Below are positions 23,389 through 35,300 of a stretch of 64,000 nucleotides of DNA, one piece after another; the first letter of the stretch is position 1, and each line of letters opens with the position of its first letter. Origin of the DNA: Sarcocystis neurona (taxonomy: Eukaryota; Apicomplexa; Conoidasida; Eucoccidiorida; Sarcocystidae). The stretch covers positions 5,756,446-5,820,445 of the forward strand of contig KL647288.1 in NCBI GenBank assembly GCA_000727475.1, written 5' to 3'. The notes beneath the pieces were generated by a model. That model saw nothing but the letters and a program-made list of their open reading frames with translations, ran no database searches and was not told the DNA's origin. The translations under genes were made by a program, and so were the position numbers.

Positions 23389-26300
23389 ATGGCGCTCGCG
23401 ACAAACATCAAAACAGGCACAGAAATGCTCGACTTTATACGGACAAACCGGGTCCACTTTCTCGACTGCTGCTTTGCAGACGCCATGGGTTTGTGGCATC
23501 ACAGCAGTTTCCACGTCTCCCAGGTACGTCTTCAGTACACGTGTTGGTCCCGGGGAAAGCAGTGATTTTCAAGGTCAGACAGAGGCGTGTATGTGTATCA
23601 CCGTCAAGTCAATCGTTGTGCATGTCTGTGCCCGTCTGCACTTGACGAAAACAGCTGCTCTCTGTGCGCGTGCCGCCCTTCCGAGGTCACCCACAAAAAG
23701 GGTGCAACTGTATTGGTCTACGCTTCGAAATTCCTGCATTTTCACTGCGTAAGGACGGGGTTACTCCCGGCGCTATGGACTTGCTTACGTTCGTCACGCA
23801 GTGCGAAGTTGATGCCAGAAAAAAGCTTTTTGACCGTGAATCTGCTACACGCAGAATTTCTGCAGTCGGTGTCACCTGCCTTTGAGCACCTTCCTTTGAT
23901 GTATGCGACACGCGTGCCCCACTGTCGTGAACACTGACGTAATTCTTGCGTTCAGAGCTGGCGCCTCTTTCGACGTGCGTGCGTTACAGATTGTGATACA
24001 CCACCAGGAGGTGTAGTCCGTTCAAATCAAATATTGCTTTAGTGCCTTCTTTTCAGTAATGGGTGCGCCCGTGTGTGCGTCTCAGTTCTCTAGTGCGTGA
24101 ACAGTTGTTGAAAAGCGGGTTCTCTTTATCTGCGTTTCACCCATCAGGTGGATGAGAGGTCGTTAAAAAATGGCTTTGCCTTCGACGGATCGTCCATTCG
24201 AATGTTTTCAACTGTTGATTGCTCCGACATGGCAATGGTTCCAGGTCAGAGCAACACATGCAAGAGCCCAACTATTGTTTTTTGGCGTCACGTATTGGAT
24301 TTTACGTGTCTCTTTGCGTTACTTTTAAAGGAGAATTCAGAGTAACTGAAGGACACGAACGCGTAGTCTGTCACAGGCTCGCTATCGCAAGCGTCCCTGT
24401 ACGTGCAGTTGCACGCTTGTAGAGGTGAGTTTGTGGCTGTGTACCGCTGCTGTACGTACAGCCATGGAGATCATATTGTTGAACGTAGCTGAGCCTTAGA
24501 ATATTGTTGGGAGCAACCAATTGCATAAACAGTGTACGCTTTGGCGTGTAAGTGACGGGGAACAATTCCACAAATTTTTCACGACAGCAATTCCACTATA
24601 AATGTAGTTGACGTGCGGCAGAGGGTGCTGCGGGACTCCTTGCGGGGGTGAAGGCGTGCTACTTGTGATACTTGAGAAGGTAGAGACCGATGGCGTTGCA
24701 TTTGACTGTAACATATCAGCAGGGTGGTCCTGCGTACTTTGTCGTCAAAGGTGTTCAAGTGTATGGACGGAAAAGAAGGCTGACAGGCTGTTAGACCGGC
24801 GAGATCTTAATTCCAAAAAGAGTTGCAGCACTAATAGATATCATGTAGAAGCGCAGAAAGCGCGGCATCTTCGCATCTTAAGTAGTTGCTGTTTACAGTT
24901 CGTGTTGCAGCGCAGTGGCTGTGGTAGAGTACTCATAATTTATGCGTGCGTACGACGCGTGAAGAGACGTTGGACTGGCTTCGCGAAACGTTTGTGCCTT
25001 AGTTGTAGTTTGGCCCTCAGGAGCATCCTGACCGTCCACCACGGCGTCTGACTTTTGAACTGCTGCTTGATGCTTCTGCTTCCAAAGTGTGAAGAGCAAC
25101 CGTGTTCTCCAGCATCCCCTGTGCGTATTTTTGTTCGTGGCACGGCCCCGTCTTTTTCACGGCAGATCCCACCACCTGCTGGATCGATCCTTTCCAGGAA
25201 GAGACAGTTCTTCACGTCACCTGTGATATTGTTGACCCAAATGGGAAGGAAAGCGATCGGTGCCCCCGGGGCATCACGAAAAGATGTACAGCATGGATAA
25301 AGTCGGAAGGGATAGCAGACGTGGTAGGTTTTCACCGTAGCACTGAACGTGTGTCGCTTGACCGGTTGCGCTATGCTTTGTGCCCTCTGTTGAAGCTCGT
25401 GCATAAGTGATGGGGAGAGCTGCCCTTTCCAGAATAGCCTGTTGGTATGTAGTGCAGCTCGTGTGGCACCTGACGAAAGAGTAAGGGCCAGGGTTGACAA
25501 AATGTGAGATGTACTTTTTAATCTTCCTCATGTTTAGAAAAAGCGCGTGTACCCGCCCCGGTCGGTTTGGCGTTGGCCTATTTGGTGGATAAAAAGAACT
25601 TTTACGTCATCAATAGTGTATTGCTACCCCTTGGCTAGGACCAAGGTTAAGGCAAATCACAATTCAAGCTGCGCAGTACCTTCCCTTCTCGGGAACACCG
25701 AAACGCGAGAGGAAACTCAATTTGGTAGATCCCTTGTCCGTCAGCGTGTCGGAGGTGTGTTCGCTATCACCTTACGGCGCGGGAGGGAACATCGTTGCCA
25801 CTTGTGTGGTGAGAAATACGTTAGAAGTCCCGTAGACTCGCGATCAGCCGGAAACTCATTAGCGACGTGGACGAGTGTTCATGTGAATGGACCCTCGGAG
25901 GCTTCGTCCCAACTGGGGCGTGTGATTGACTCTATGTGGCAGGTTTACATTGGCCCTGAAGCAGAATTTTTCTTGCTTGACGACGTGAAATATACGTGTA
26001 CCCCAAACAAAATATCTTGCGAAATCGACTGTGTGGAGGAGGGCGTCTGGAATTCGGCTGGTAAGGCTTTAAATCACTGGTGCATTTGCTTCCGTGCCCG
26101 TGTGGTCCGCGGCAACGACTAAGTAACAATCAGTCTACCGCTATTGCAGGCTGCTGCTCAGCCTTCTGGAGAGCAGCATGCTTTTCCAGCTCATCCTCGC
26201 GGAAAGCGTGGCGTGCGAAGTTCGAGGCGTCATTTGTAGTTGCAGTGCTTTCTGTGGAAGATTAAAATAATTGTTCAGAGCTACGCTGTCGCGTCAGTCA

Positions 26301-27944
26301 GACGAACGTCCTATCCTCGTAGGAATTCTAAGGGACGGTTGACACGGTGTGTGTCAGTTAGCGTGAATGTGGGCAGCGTGAGGCACGTTACGAAACTGCG
26401 GAAGACAATAACAACATGCGGAGGGAAGTGGCGTTTACCATGCGTCGATCGAAACTAACGCAAAGGTGCATATACCAGTTTCTGTCGGAAGGGATGGGAG
26501 AGGGGACACATTCACCCTTCACAGACCTTTTGAATTCTCTTCTTCACTCGTCACGTGAAGTTAGCACTACGATGTTCTGCAGCGGCGATTGCCAGACCGT
26601 GTGGCGCGCGAAATTTGGGCCACAGAATGCCCCATAAAAAGGCGTATTTTCCTGTCTCACCGATCGACAAAACCATGGGACTTCGAACGAAAATGCTGAT
26701 GACGATGGGAGACATCGGTCTGCCTATAGAGAAGCATCACCACGAGGTGGCCAATTGCCAACAAGAACTAGGTTTTACATATCTACCACTTGTGGCAGCT
26801 GCTGACGCCATGATGTCCTATAAGTATGTGGTGAAGAACGTGGCTCAACAAGCGGGAAAAACTGCTACCTTCATGCCCAAGCCACTGGTTGACGATAATG
26901 GGTCTGGCATGCATAGCCATCAGTCCCTGTGGAAGGACGGTAAAAACCTCTTCTTCGACAGCAATGCACCCTACATGAAGCTTTCCCAGCTTGCCCTCTG
27001 GTACATTGGAGGCCTCCTCAAGCATGCGCGCGCAGTGATGGCGTTCACTAACAGTACGACGAACTCCTACAAGCGCCTTGTGCCCGGCTACGAAGCCCCC
27101 AGCAACCTCACTTACTCCAAAGTAGGCCCACGCTGGGATCGTAGAAGAAGGGAACCGCTATTAGTGAGTACAGCGGGGATAACTGTCACGTCTTCAGGAA
27201 GTGATTAGCCTTTGCACAGTTCATCCTTTGGCAGCGTCTGGGCTACACAGCCTCTTGCATGTGCGACTTTCGTTTTACAGCGAGTAATTGGTCTGTGCGC
27301 GTTTTTCACACGCATGCGTCGATGACATTCGTGCTCTGCACGTGGATGCAGGGAAATCGCTCGGCAGCTATCCGAATTCCCTTGTGTGACGCGGACAATC
27401 CAAAAGCGAAGCGGCTGGAATTTCGATGCCCAGACGCAGCGGGAAGCCCGTATTTAAGCTTTGCTGCCATGGTCATGGCGGGGGTCGACGGCATAAGAAA
27501 CAAAATCGACCCTCCGGCGCCCCTCGATTGCGACACTTCTGCTCTGGAGAACGGCGTTATTCCAAAGACACCGAAGTCGCTGAAGGAAGCTCTTGATGCT
27601 CTCGAGCATGACCACCAATTTTTGCTGGAAGGAAAAGTTTTTTCATCGGTACGAGCAAAACACGATCACAAATCAGGAAAGCGCTTTAAACTTCGCGCTT
27701 TTCTGTGTGGTAGAAACACACATCTACAAAAGTGTGTCAGAAACAAGGAGTCTAGTGGGACTATGTTCTCGCTGGGTGAACAGTTCAGACGCGAGTTATC
27801 GTAGATTCAGTGAAGTTTTCCTGTGGCTGACATTGTCTTGTTTAGGATTTTATAATGGCTTACGTCAAGATGAAGAGATTGGAAATTGAAATCGTCGAAA
27901 CAACTCCTCACCCCCGGGAATACGAGCTCTATTACCACTGCTGA
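23389..27944 (+). CDS. glnA: Glutamine synthetase, type I (bacterial-type GlnA)
   Basis: The enzyme makes glutamine from glutamate, ammonia and ATP. Exons: 23389-23523, 24148-24244, 25166-25323, 25943-26060, 26583-27121, 27352-27648 and 27846-27944. All are in phase and give 480 aa, against about 470 in bacterial GS-I. The beta-grasp domain shows [11 protein letters not shown]. Catalytic landmarks are GPEAEFF (metal glutamates), KHHHEVA with a downstream [49 protein letters not shown] and the glutamate-binding [10 protein letters not shown]. The end EYELYYHC* matches the family ending. The NLYDLP segment that holds the adenylylated tyrosine in enterobacterial GS is replaced by unrelated sequence (CDTSALENG), so adenylylation control is not expected. 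The ATG lies in a good context (ACCATGG), and the first exon ends in the family FVD..F.D-type strand ([12 protein letters not shown]). Confidence 0.97.
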
Positions 27945-29331
27945 GAAGAATTTTGTTTCCAGAGTGCTACGCTGTTGCCAATGAATATGAAGTCAGCATG
28001 CACATGACAACCCACTGCATGGTTACACAGCAGACTACTCAGCTGTCGTTTTGCACGCTACGTTTTTGTAGATCATAGTATGTAGGGGATACCCCCGCGA
28101 ACCGGAAAGGTGGTGGTCGCCACCGTTTCCCCTTTTTCTAGAAAAGCAAGTTCTCAAAAGCGGTGGCTTCCTTGCTTGTCAAGACAGGTGTAAGATGTTT
28201 TTCCGGTTGAGACTTGTCGGACTCTACTAAATGCTGAGCTTTTGCCCTTCAGTTTGCAAACACCAGCCTTCGTGATTTGAGGCCGTTTCGCAGTGATTTT
28301 TTTTCAGTATGCATGCCATTGTAGCTGAGAAAGTGCGCCTCGCCAGTGCAGCGTTCAGTCTGCCCTTGTTTTTGGCTGCTGTTATCTATTGTGTGTGGCG
28401 CTGTAGCAACACTCTGTGTTTCAAGATGAGTAATTTGTGGGCGCTGTGCTAATAATACAGATTGCAATTGCAAACACTCCTGGGAATTGTTCCTCCCTAT
28501 GAACTTTGTTGTTTCCCTCTTTGCATTTCACATACTACATTGTATGATGTAATTGCCGTAGTACCCACGCGCATTCCGAAACTTGCGTAATGTTGGCGTG
28601 TGACTACACGTTGACGGGGTCTCTTGTGCTGCCTAGGTTTTCATGGCTTTTTCCTAGCTGTCAATAGATGCCCCACAGACGTTTTGAGGGCTTCACAACG
28701 TGCAGGAATGGTGAAAGCTTTCAAAACAACAAAACTCATCACCAAGTGGAACAGAATTTTCTAAAGGTGCTATGCCGAGTAATGTGGCAGAGTTCTCATG
28801 CGTCTCGCCACTTGCCGGAAGATAATGAAGAGAGCTGAGCAACTGCTCCCTCCTACACTTTGCATAGGAAGGAATGAAGAACTTCAAACGTTTCACTCTA
28901 TTCTGCGTCTGCAGTGAGTGACAGATCCTGCTAGTCGGCACACTGCGAGAGGAGCACGTAAGCACAGAAGGGTACTAATTTCGTGACACACCAAAGGGCA
29001 CAAAGTCAATCAAATGTTTTTCTCCCGCGCGGGGCTGTTCCTCCGAATGGTCGAGCAATGCACACGAGAACGCAAGCAACTAGCAGCCAACAGGCTTCCA
29101 CGCGACGAGCACGTTTCAACTGAGCCCTCTAGGTGACACCGCGACTGAGATTGTATGTCATTAATCCCTGTCGACGCTCAGTGCAACGTTATCTTGTCTT
29201 CACGACTGCCGTAGAACTCTCGCGTGCCCACCCCAAGCGGACCACTGTTGATTCCAGGAAGGAACGCGCATATGTTTATACCAATATTGTCGCGGCGACA
29301 ACCGCCGACGTCATCCAGATATCTTGATGCT
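27945..29331. other. Convergent spacer between GS and the dynein heavy chain
   Basis: Both neighbours end here, so it should hold two 3' UTRs. I see no exon with family support, no strong repeat and no RNA gene. Short open frames on both strands have no motif. It is moderately AT-richer than the flanking exons. Confidence 0.5.
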
Positions 29332-32300
29332 TTAGTCACTCAACTGCGCCAAGAGCGCAACCCCTCTTTTAGTCCAGTACCGGGGCTCGTGGTAGGGCCC
29401 AATGGGCAAACAGATAGCCAATATGTAATTTGTAGAGATGCCTGCAAACATGCCACCAAAAGAATAGGTGATTTTTGGATCTTGAGGGGATACTAAAAGC
29501 CCACGTCGACAAGACGCTGTTTTCCGCTCCCTTACCACTCGTAGAAAGGCTTCCTGCCCGCGCGGGTGTCCTATACACAGGACAGTCGTAGACATTTGTT
29601 TTGCTTGACCGCTGCGAAGTCTCGACAGGCTTAAGCCATATTATGGGCATCTCGTAGTATAGGATTCTCGGAAAGGGCTCTGTCACAATCTTTGTCACGA
29701 GCGAAAACAAATGCACAAATCAGAATCCGGCACAGGTTAACCTAAATGGTAACATGAAATCCATGCCTGTCACAATCTTTGTCACGAGCGAAAACAAATG
29801 CACAAATCAGAATCCGGCACAGGTTAATCTAAATGGTAACATGAAATCCATGCAAAACACGAAGGTATAACTGTTTCCCAGTACCTGTTCCTCGAGCGAC
29901 CACCGCGCCCCATCCATGTACAAGCCGTAGATATAAGACCCTCTGTCGGCCTTCTCTGGTTCTTCCCCTGTATTTGCGAAAACTGGCAGGACTTCGAAGT
30001 CAAAGTCAATCTCGTCGACTGGGACCTCCGTGTCTCTAGCATGTTGTTGCAACACCGCAGTCAAAAACGACTGAGGTCTGAAGAACGCCGAAATCCAGAA
30101 TATTGAGGGGGGCCCCATAGTGAGCCACGTCTGGAAAAAGTCAAGTCGCTCTAAAAGGTCCTTCACCCAAGAACTTAGGGACTTTGACGACGGGTAGGCG
30201 GCAGCAGAGATAATATACGGAACTCGGTTGTTGATCAAACAGGTTCCAAATTCTTCGAGTGCAGGCGTAAGAAGAGCTTTTCCCTCAACAGCATCCTGCA
30301 AAAGTCGTCCGTGAACACGTGCTCGCAGAATTTAGGTTAGGGACAGTGGATACTGAGCAGTGCGTACTACCTGTGAAATACCGGACAAGAAAGGAGCCGT
30401 AGTCTTTCCTCACTTGGTAAGCCTTCAAATGTTTGTGAGTTACAGTCAACAGGAGATTAAAACGTGTCAATTCCTGAAGCAAAACCGGCAAGAGCGTCTC
30501 TTTGAAAAGGACTGTGTAGCGCCGCTGCGCGGCGCGAATTTCCATGGAGGCGGGTAATTGCTCCTCAATCACACGGGCAATTTCCGTAGGGTCGGCAAAG
30601 GACCAGCTACTTTCTTTCCCACTGCTTCTTGGCTTTGACGACAGTACTGCGTCCAGAATAGCGTTTCCTTGTGCAATTGCTACTGTTAAGTCCGCATTCG
30701 GGTGAAGAGTATTGTACTGCAGCAGACAGGACAGACTGAGCCGTCGTCTGCATGTTACTGAGCTACAAGATGAAGTTCAACGGAGAGGACTCCGTTGCCA
30801 GCCTGGAACGGTTCAGGCGCCTTCTTATATCAGCTAGAGAACAGTAGGTTGTAAAGAAGACGAAACCCCGGCGACGAAATTGTGAGCCGGACGCTGATGT
30901 GGTACTGTTCTTTGAGGGACAGACACAGAGATTAATATCGTCTTACTTGTACCTGCATGTGCAGCAAATGTACGACAAAGATAAGCGGACTCGTCTCTGA
31001 CCTCGGGGCTCTCGCTGTATGGGAGGTCTTCAATAAAAGAAAGATATTCTTCCACCGTAAGCATCGGGGGGACGGTAACTACTAAATTCTCCGCCTCACA
31101 CAACTTGTACTCATCTTCCAAAATCTGGGGGTTGTAGATATCTTCGACGATACAGTTGATTAACCGCCTGGAACGCACCGATCCAACACAAACAGAAGTC
31201 AGAAAAGCGTTCTCGCGTCACGCACGCGTCTGCGTTCACTTCCTCCGGGCCGCACCTACGAGTAAAGGCACAGCTCCTCCTCCAAATCAGCGAGGAGGTG
31301 CTGACAACAATTCAAGCTAGTGAAGGCAGACGACAGGTTACCTGTCCCATGGGTCAATAATACGTCCCCCGTAATTGATCTCTGCGGTTAGGTACTTGAG
31401 CATGTCCCACGGAATAGAATCCAAATCTGCAAGGAGTTGTCTAAGCTGCTGGACGGATATATTGAAATCATTCTGCGAAAACTCGTAGCTGACGTTCCAC
31501 CCAAGGGGTCCAAATCGGCGCCTCTCCGTCAGCAACGCGTGAAAGAAAGAGAGCCCGAAAAGCAGCTTCTTCCACGCCTCAGGCTTGGGGTGCTCGTTCT
31601 GCGGAACAGCGCCCTCAAGCAAAGCGTCTAGGCGGTCGCGTCTGCAGACAGAATAGTTGCCTTTCTCCAGCTGGGAAACAGAAATTGATATGCTGCTTTA
31701 TCATGCAGTGTTAGACGTGAGTAGAGCATGCCTCGCTCCTTAGACCTCAAGGCGCGCGAGAACTCTTGTTGCGCTTACGAGGAATTTTGAGTCGAAGCTG
31801 CGGTAGGTCCTTTGTATATTCTGGCGGAGGCCACATGGAACTTCACTTGTGATCTTGACGCTGTTCTGGCGGCAGAAATAAAATGCACCAAGAAGAAGAA
31901 GGAAAAAGTATATTCAGTCGGTGGCCTCAGCTCCGGAAAATATCTGTCGCACCGCCGCGTGCACGGAAGTGTCTGCCTGAAGTATTTTTCGGATTACTCG
32001 TCGACGAAATGACCATTCAATTTCAACGAACCTCTCTTAGCTCGTTCTAGAAGAGCACTTAGCCTGCGCGGTCCGGAGTGCATAGTGTTTGCACCATGAA
32101 ATTATGCTGCGCTATCTCAGCCTTTCCGCCCACTGGGTTACTACTTGTGCGCAGGTACACTGCGCTTCTCACCAACAGTATGGTCACAGGAAAGGTGGAA
32201 GTTGGCATCGACGTTAAGAGTAATCTGAAGTCCGGATGTATGTGCCGGAAAGAAAGATCTTCAACAATGCGTTCGAGATCCGGCAGGAAACCGGAGCCCA

Positions 32301-35300
32301 GGTGGCAGTTCTGCAGGAGGGTCCAGGCGCCAGCTTCCACGGCACTATCGATTGCTGAATGCAAAGATGGAGCCAATCTCACGCAGCCACGTGGAATCAC
32401 ATGTAAAGTACGGACGGAGAGTGGCTGGTGCAAGCGGGACACCGTGAAGCAGCCTGTACTTTTGGCACATCCATACTGGCAAGTAGGAAGACTGAGAGGG
32501 CAACATCCGAAGCTAGCTCAACGCGCAAAAAAGACGTGCGACACCGATTTCAAAGCTGCCCTGAAGTCTCCCATCCCCTCGCCCACCGGCTGCGGCTCTC
32601 TGCCCCTGTCCCTGTCCTAAAGAGACACATCTGAGCTTGTGTTTGATCCTTTGGGCCTGAGCTAATTTCAAGATCTCTTCCATAGGGTCTGCGCCGCTCG
32701 AGAGCAAGAAGAGCAGGGGTCTTGTGGGTGTCGTCAACTTGTAAGAGTACAGCAGATCAAAAGGTGGAGACTCCAAAAATTCACGACCTAGACAGTCTTC
32801 CACAAGATTTTTCATGCACTTCAGCAGACAGTCGGGCCGCAAAGCCTGAATGACCAAGCAATGCTCAAGTTCACTGGTGCTTTCTCGAAGACTGTGAGGC
32901 CATTCGAGTTTTGTTGGATCGGGCTCGTTGAGGAAGGCTTTCCATTCCTGCGGGCTGGACGCGAAATCTGCAATTAGCTTTTCGAAAATCTCCCCAGCTT
33001 CTTCGAGCTCCGTCAGACGGTCCCAGGCGACGTCCGGGAGCCAGTCTGTCTGCGGTGGTTTGGGAACGCTATTTCCAGAAGAAGTTGCACCTCCTTTCAG
33101 CAAAATCTGGAGCTGTTTGTAGTTGAGGTGCCCGCTGATTTCTTTAATCTTGAATGCCAGCATCAAGCTGAAGACGAATTTGTGCTTTGCGAAGAGCGAA
33201 CGGCAGACGTTGTCGTACAGGAGTACGAGGAATTGCTTGTCGACTTGTTCCAATCGAAGGTGTGTGCCACTTGCAGTATTATCTGCCATTCTCACGTTCT
33301 GTATAAAGCAACAAAAGAAGAGAGATGAATTTCAAAAGAGCCGCGGCACTATATACACTGGATAGGTTGGTCGTCTTTCACGGGGCGTCGCATCTGAAAA
33401 GTGTCGTCCCTCTCCTACTACGCCTATCACCACGCAGCTTGTATCCTTCGAAAAACAGGCGCGGTGCGTTGTAAAAACAAGCAGTCACATACTAAGCGTC
33501 CAGTAAGCTGAGCCCCAATCTACGTAACCATTAAAAAGGAGGAGACGTGTGTCGAAGTCGACGGGGTGCAGCCTCTTGTATCGTACCACGAGTTCGGCTT
33601 ACCTCGATGGCCTGGGTGAAGATGGCAATATACCATTCTGCACTGAACTGATACATCTCTCCTACAAACCCCAAGTCCAACAAAACGGCGTATAGTTGAG
33701 CTCCACGATGAGCTACAGGCTGATAGCCCGCCCTCGTTGCATGCAGCACTTCTTGTGTTTTCTCCAGCTCCGACACACGGTTGCCGATGCCTTGAGCGGC
33801 TAGCTTTGAGCTACTTAGTGCGGCAAGAAGCTCAGTATCATCTAGTACGTTCCCCTGAGAGGTGAATTGCAGAAGGACAGCACACGAGCGGCGAACAGAG
33901 TAAGTGGCGAAGTGCTGAAGTCATCTTCCCAGAGCTGCGACCTCTCCAGACCAGCAGGCACAGAGCCTCACTAGTTCACTTCTTTATGCGTACAAACTGA
34001 GCGTGCAGTGGTATCAGGTACTGGAGAGAGTGATTTTCAGAATCGGATATGCTTTGTTCGGGCCACGACAACAACAGCTGACCTTGGCGTTTGACAACAA
34101 GAGTAAAATCTTCTCTTCCAGCGCCATTAGCTGCTGCTTATTGGTAGCGCTTTCAGCGAGCAAGACCTGCCGCTTAGCCTCCACATCTGGGTGCTCAAGC
34201 GAAAGAATGGTGTTCAGCAGCTGGTCTTCTAGACTTTCCAGTGTCACCGAGAAGTTCAACATGGTCAATTCAGCACAGATTTCCGGTGTAAAGTGCGGGT
34301 TTGGCAAGTTTGTACCTAGATACAACTTGAATCCGGAAGCGTACTCAACGTTGACTTCTTGAAGGCGAATAACATTGATATTTCCCGTTTTGAATACATT
34401 TCGCGCCAATATTGGATTCAATGCCGGATCGAGATTATCAGAGCAGTGCTCGAGGAACACAAGCATACCCATCTCGATTGCGGTTTTCAGCTTGCCAAAA
34501 TATTTCCTATCCGATGCTCTGAGCACCTAGTTGACACAGAAGGAAGCCGCTTCGCGCACAAACACATGGTAGCCAACGGAGGTAAAACCCTCTTGCTTGT
34601 ACCGACTGTATGTGTGCACTAGGCGTCTGGCGGCGAGTCTAAGCCCCACTTGCGGCTTCCAGCTGGCCCAAGAGTCTCTGCACGACGCTATAAATACCTA
34701 CTTTAAAAGGAGCAGATGAATGAAATAAATGCGATGGCCAATGAAATGAATACTTTCGTGCTTGCGCTGTAGGTCTCCGCGCAACAAGCCTGTCCGGTTC
34801 ACCAGTCTGCCCGACGGGCGCACACGGTGTAGCCCTCATAGAGTCGCAGGATTTACATGAACGATTAAAGGGTCTCCACTAAGTGCTACTGTGTGTGTTA
34901 AGTCACGTGTGCTCTTCTACGCAGTGCAACTGTATAGCGAAGTGGGCTGCACGTACCTTCATGGCAGGGTTGCTTTTTTTCAGCCACCTCGTAGCCTGCT
35001 TTTGAGGGTCAATAAGCATAGGCCACCTCTTCGAATGCACCAAGATGATCGCATTCTCTATAGAAACTGAGTCGTTCGGTAGCAAATTGCAAATCCACTG
35101 CTGAATTTGCAGGGGCTCGCCTAGGGCAGCTTGCAAGTCATATTTTGCTGGCACTGGAATATCACCTGCTATGATAGATTGAAACCACGATGAAATGCAC
35201 TGCTGGCGATAGCCGCTTGTAAATACGCCATTGTACGCGATTACGCCTGATGTAAGCAGAAGCTCTCCGAGAAGTGTCTTGGTTTGTTCCTGCGACGAAG

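Noticed and set aside
23774..23885. Plus-strand frame starting [12 protein letters not shown] just before the GS catalytic exons, which looks like a GS start
   Set aside because: The exon 23389-23523 has a better start, encodes the family N-terminal strand, and splices in phase directly to 24148. Including this piece would break the alignment.
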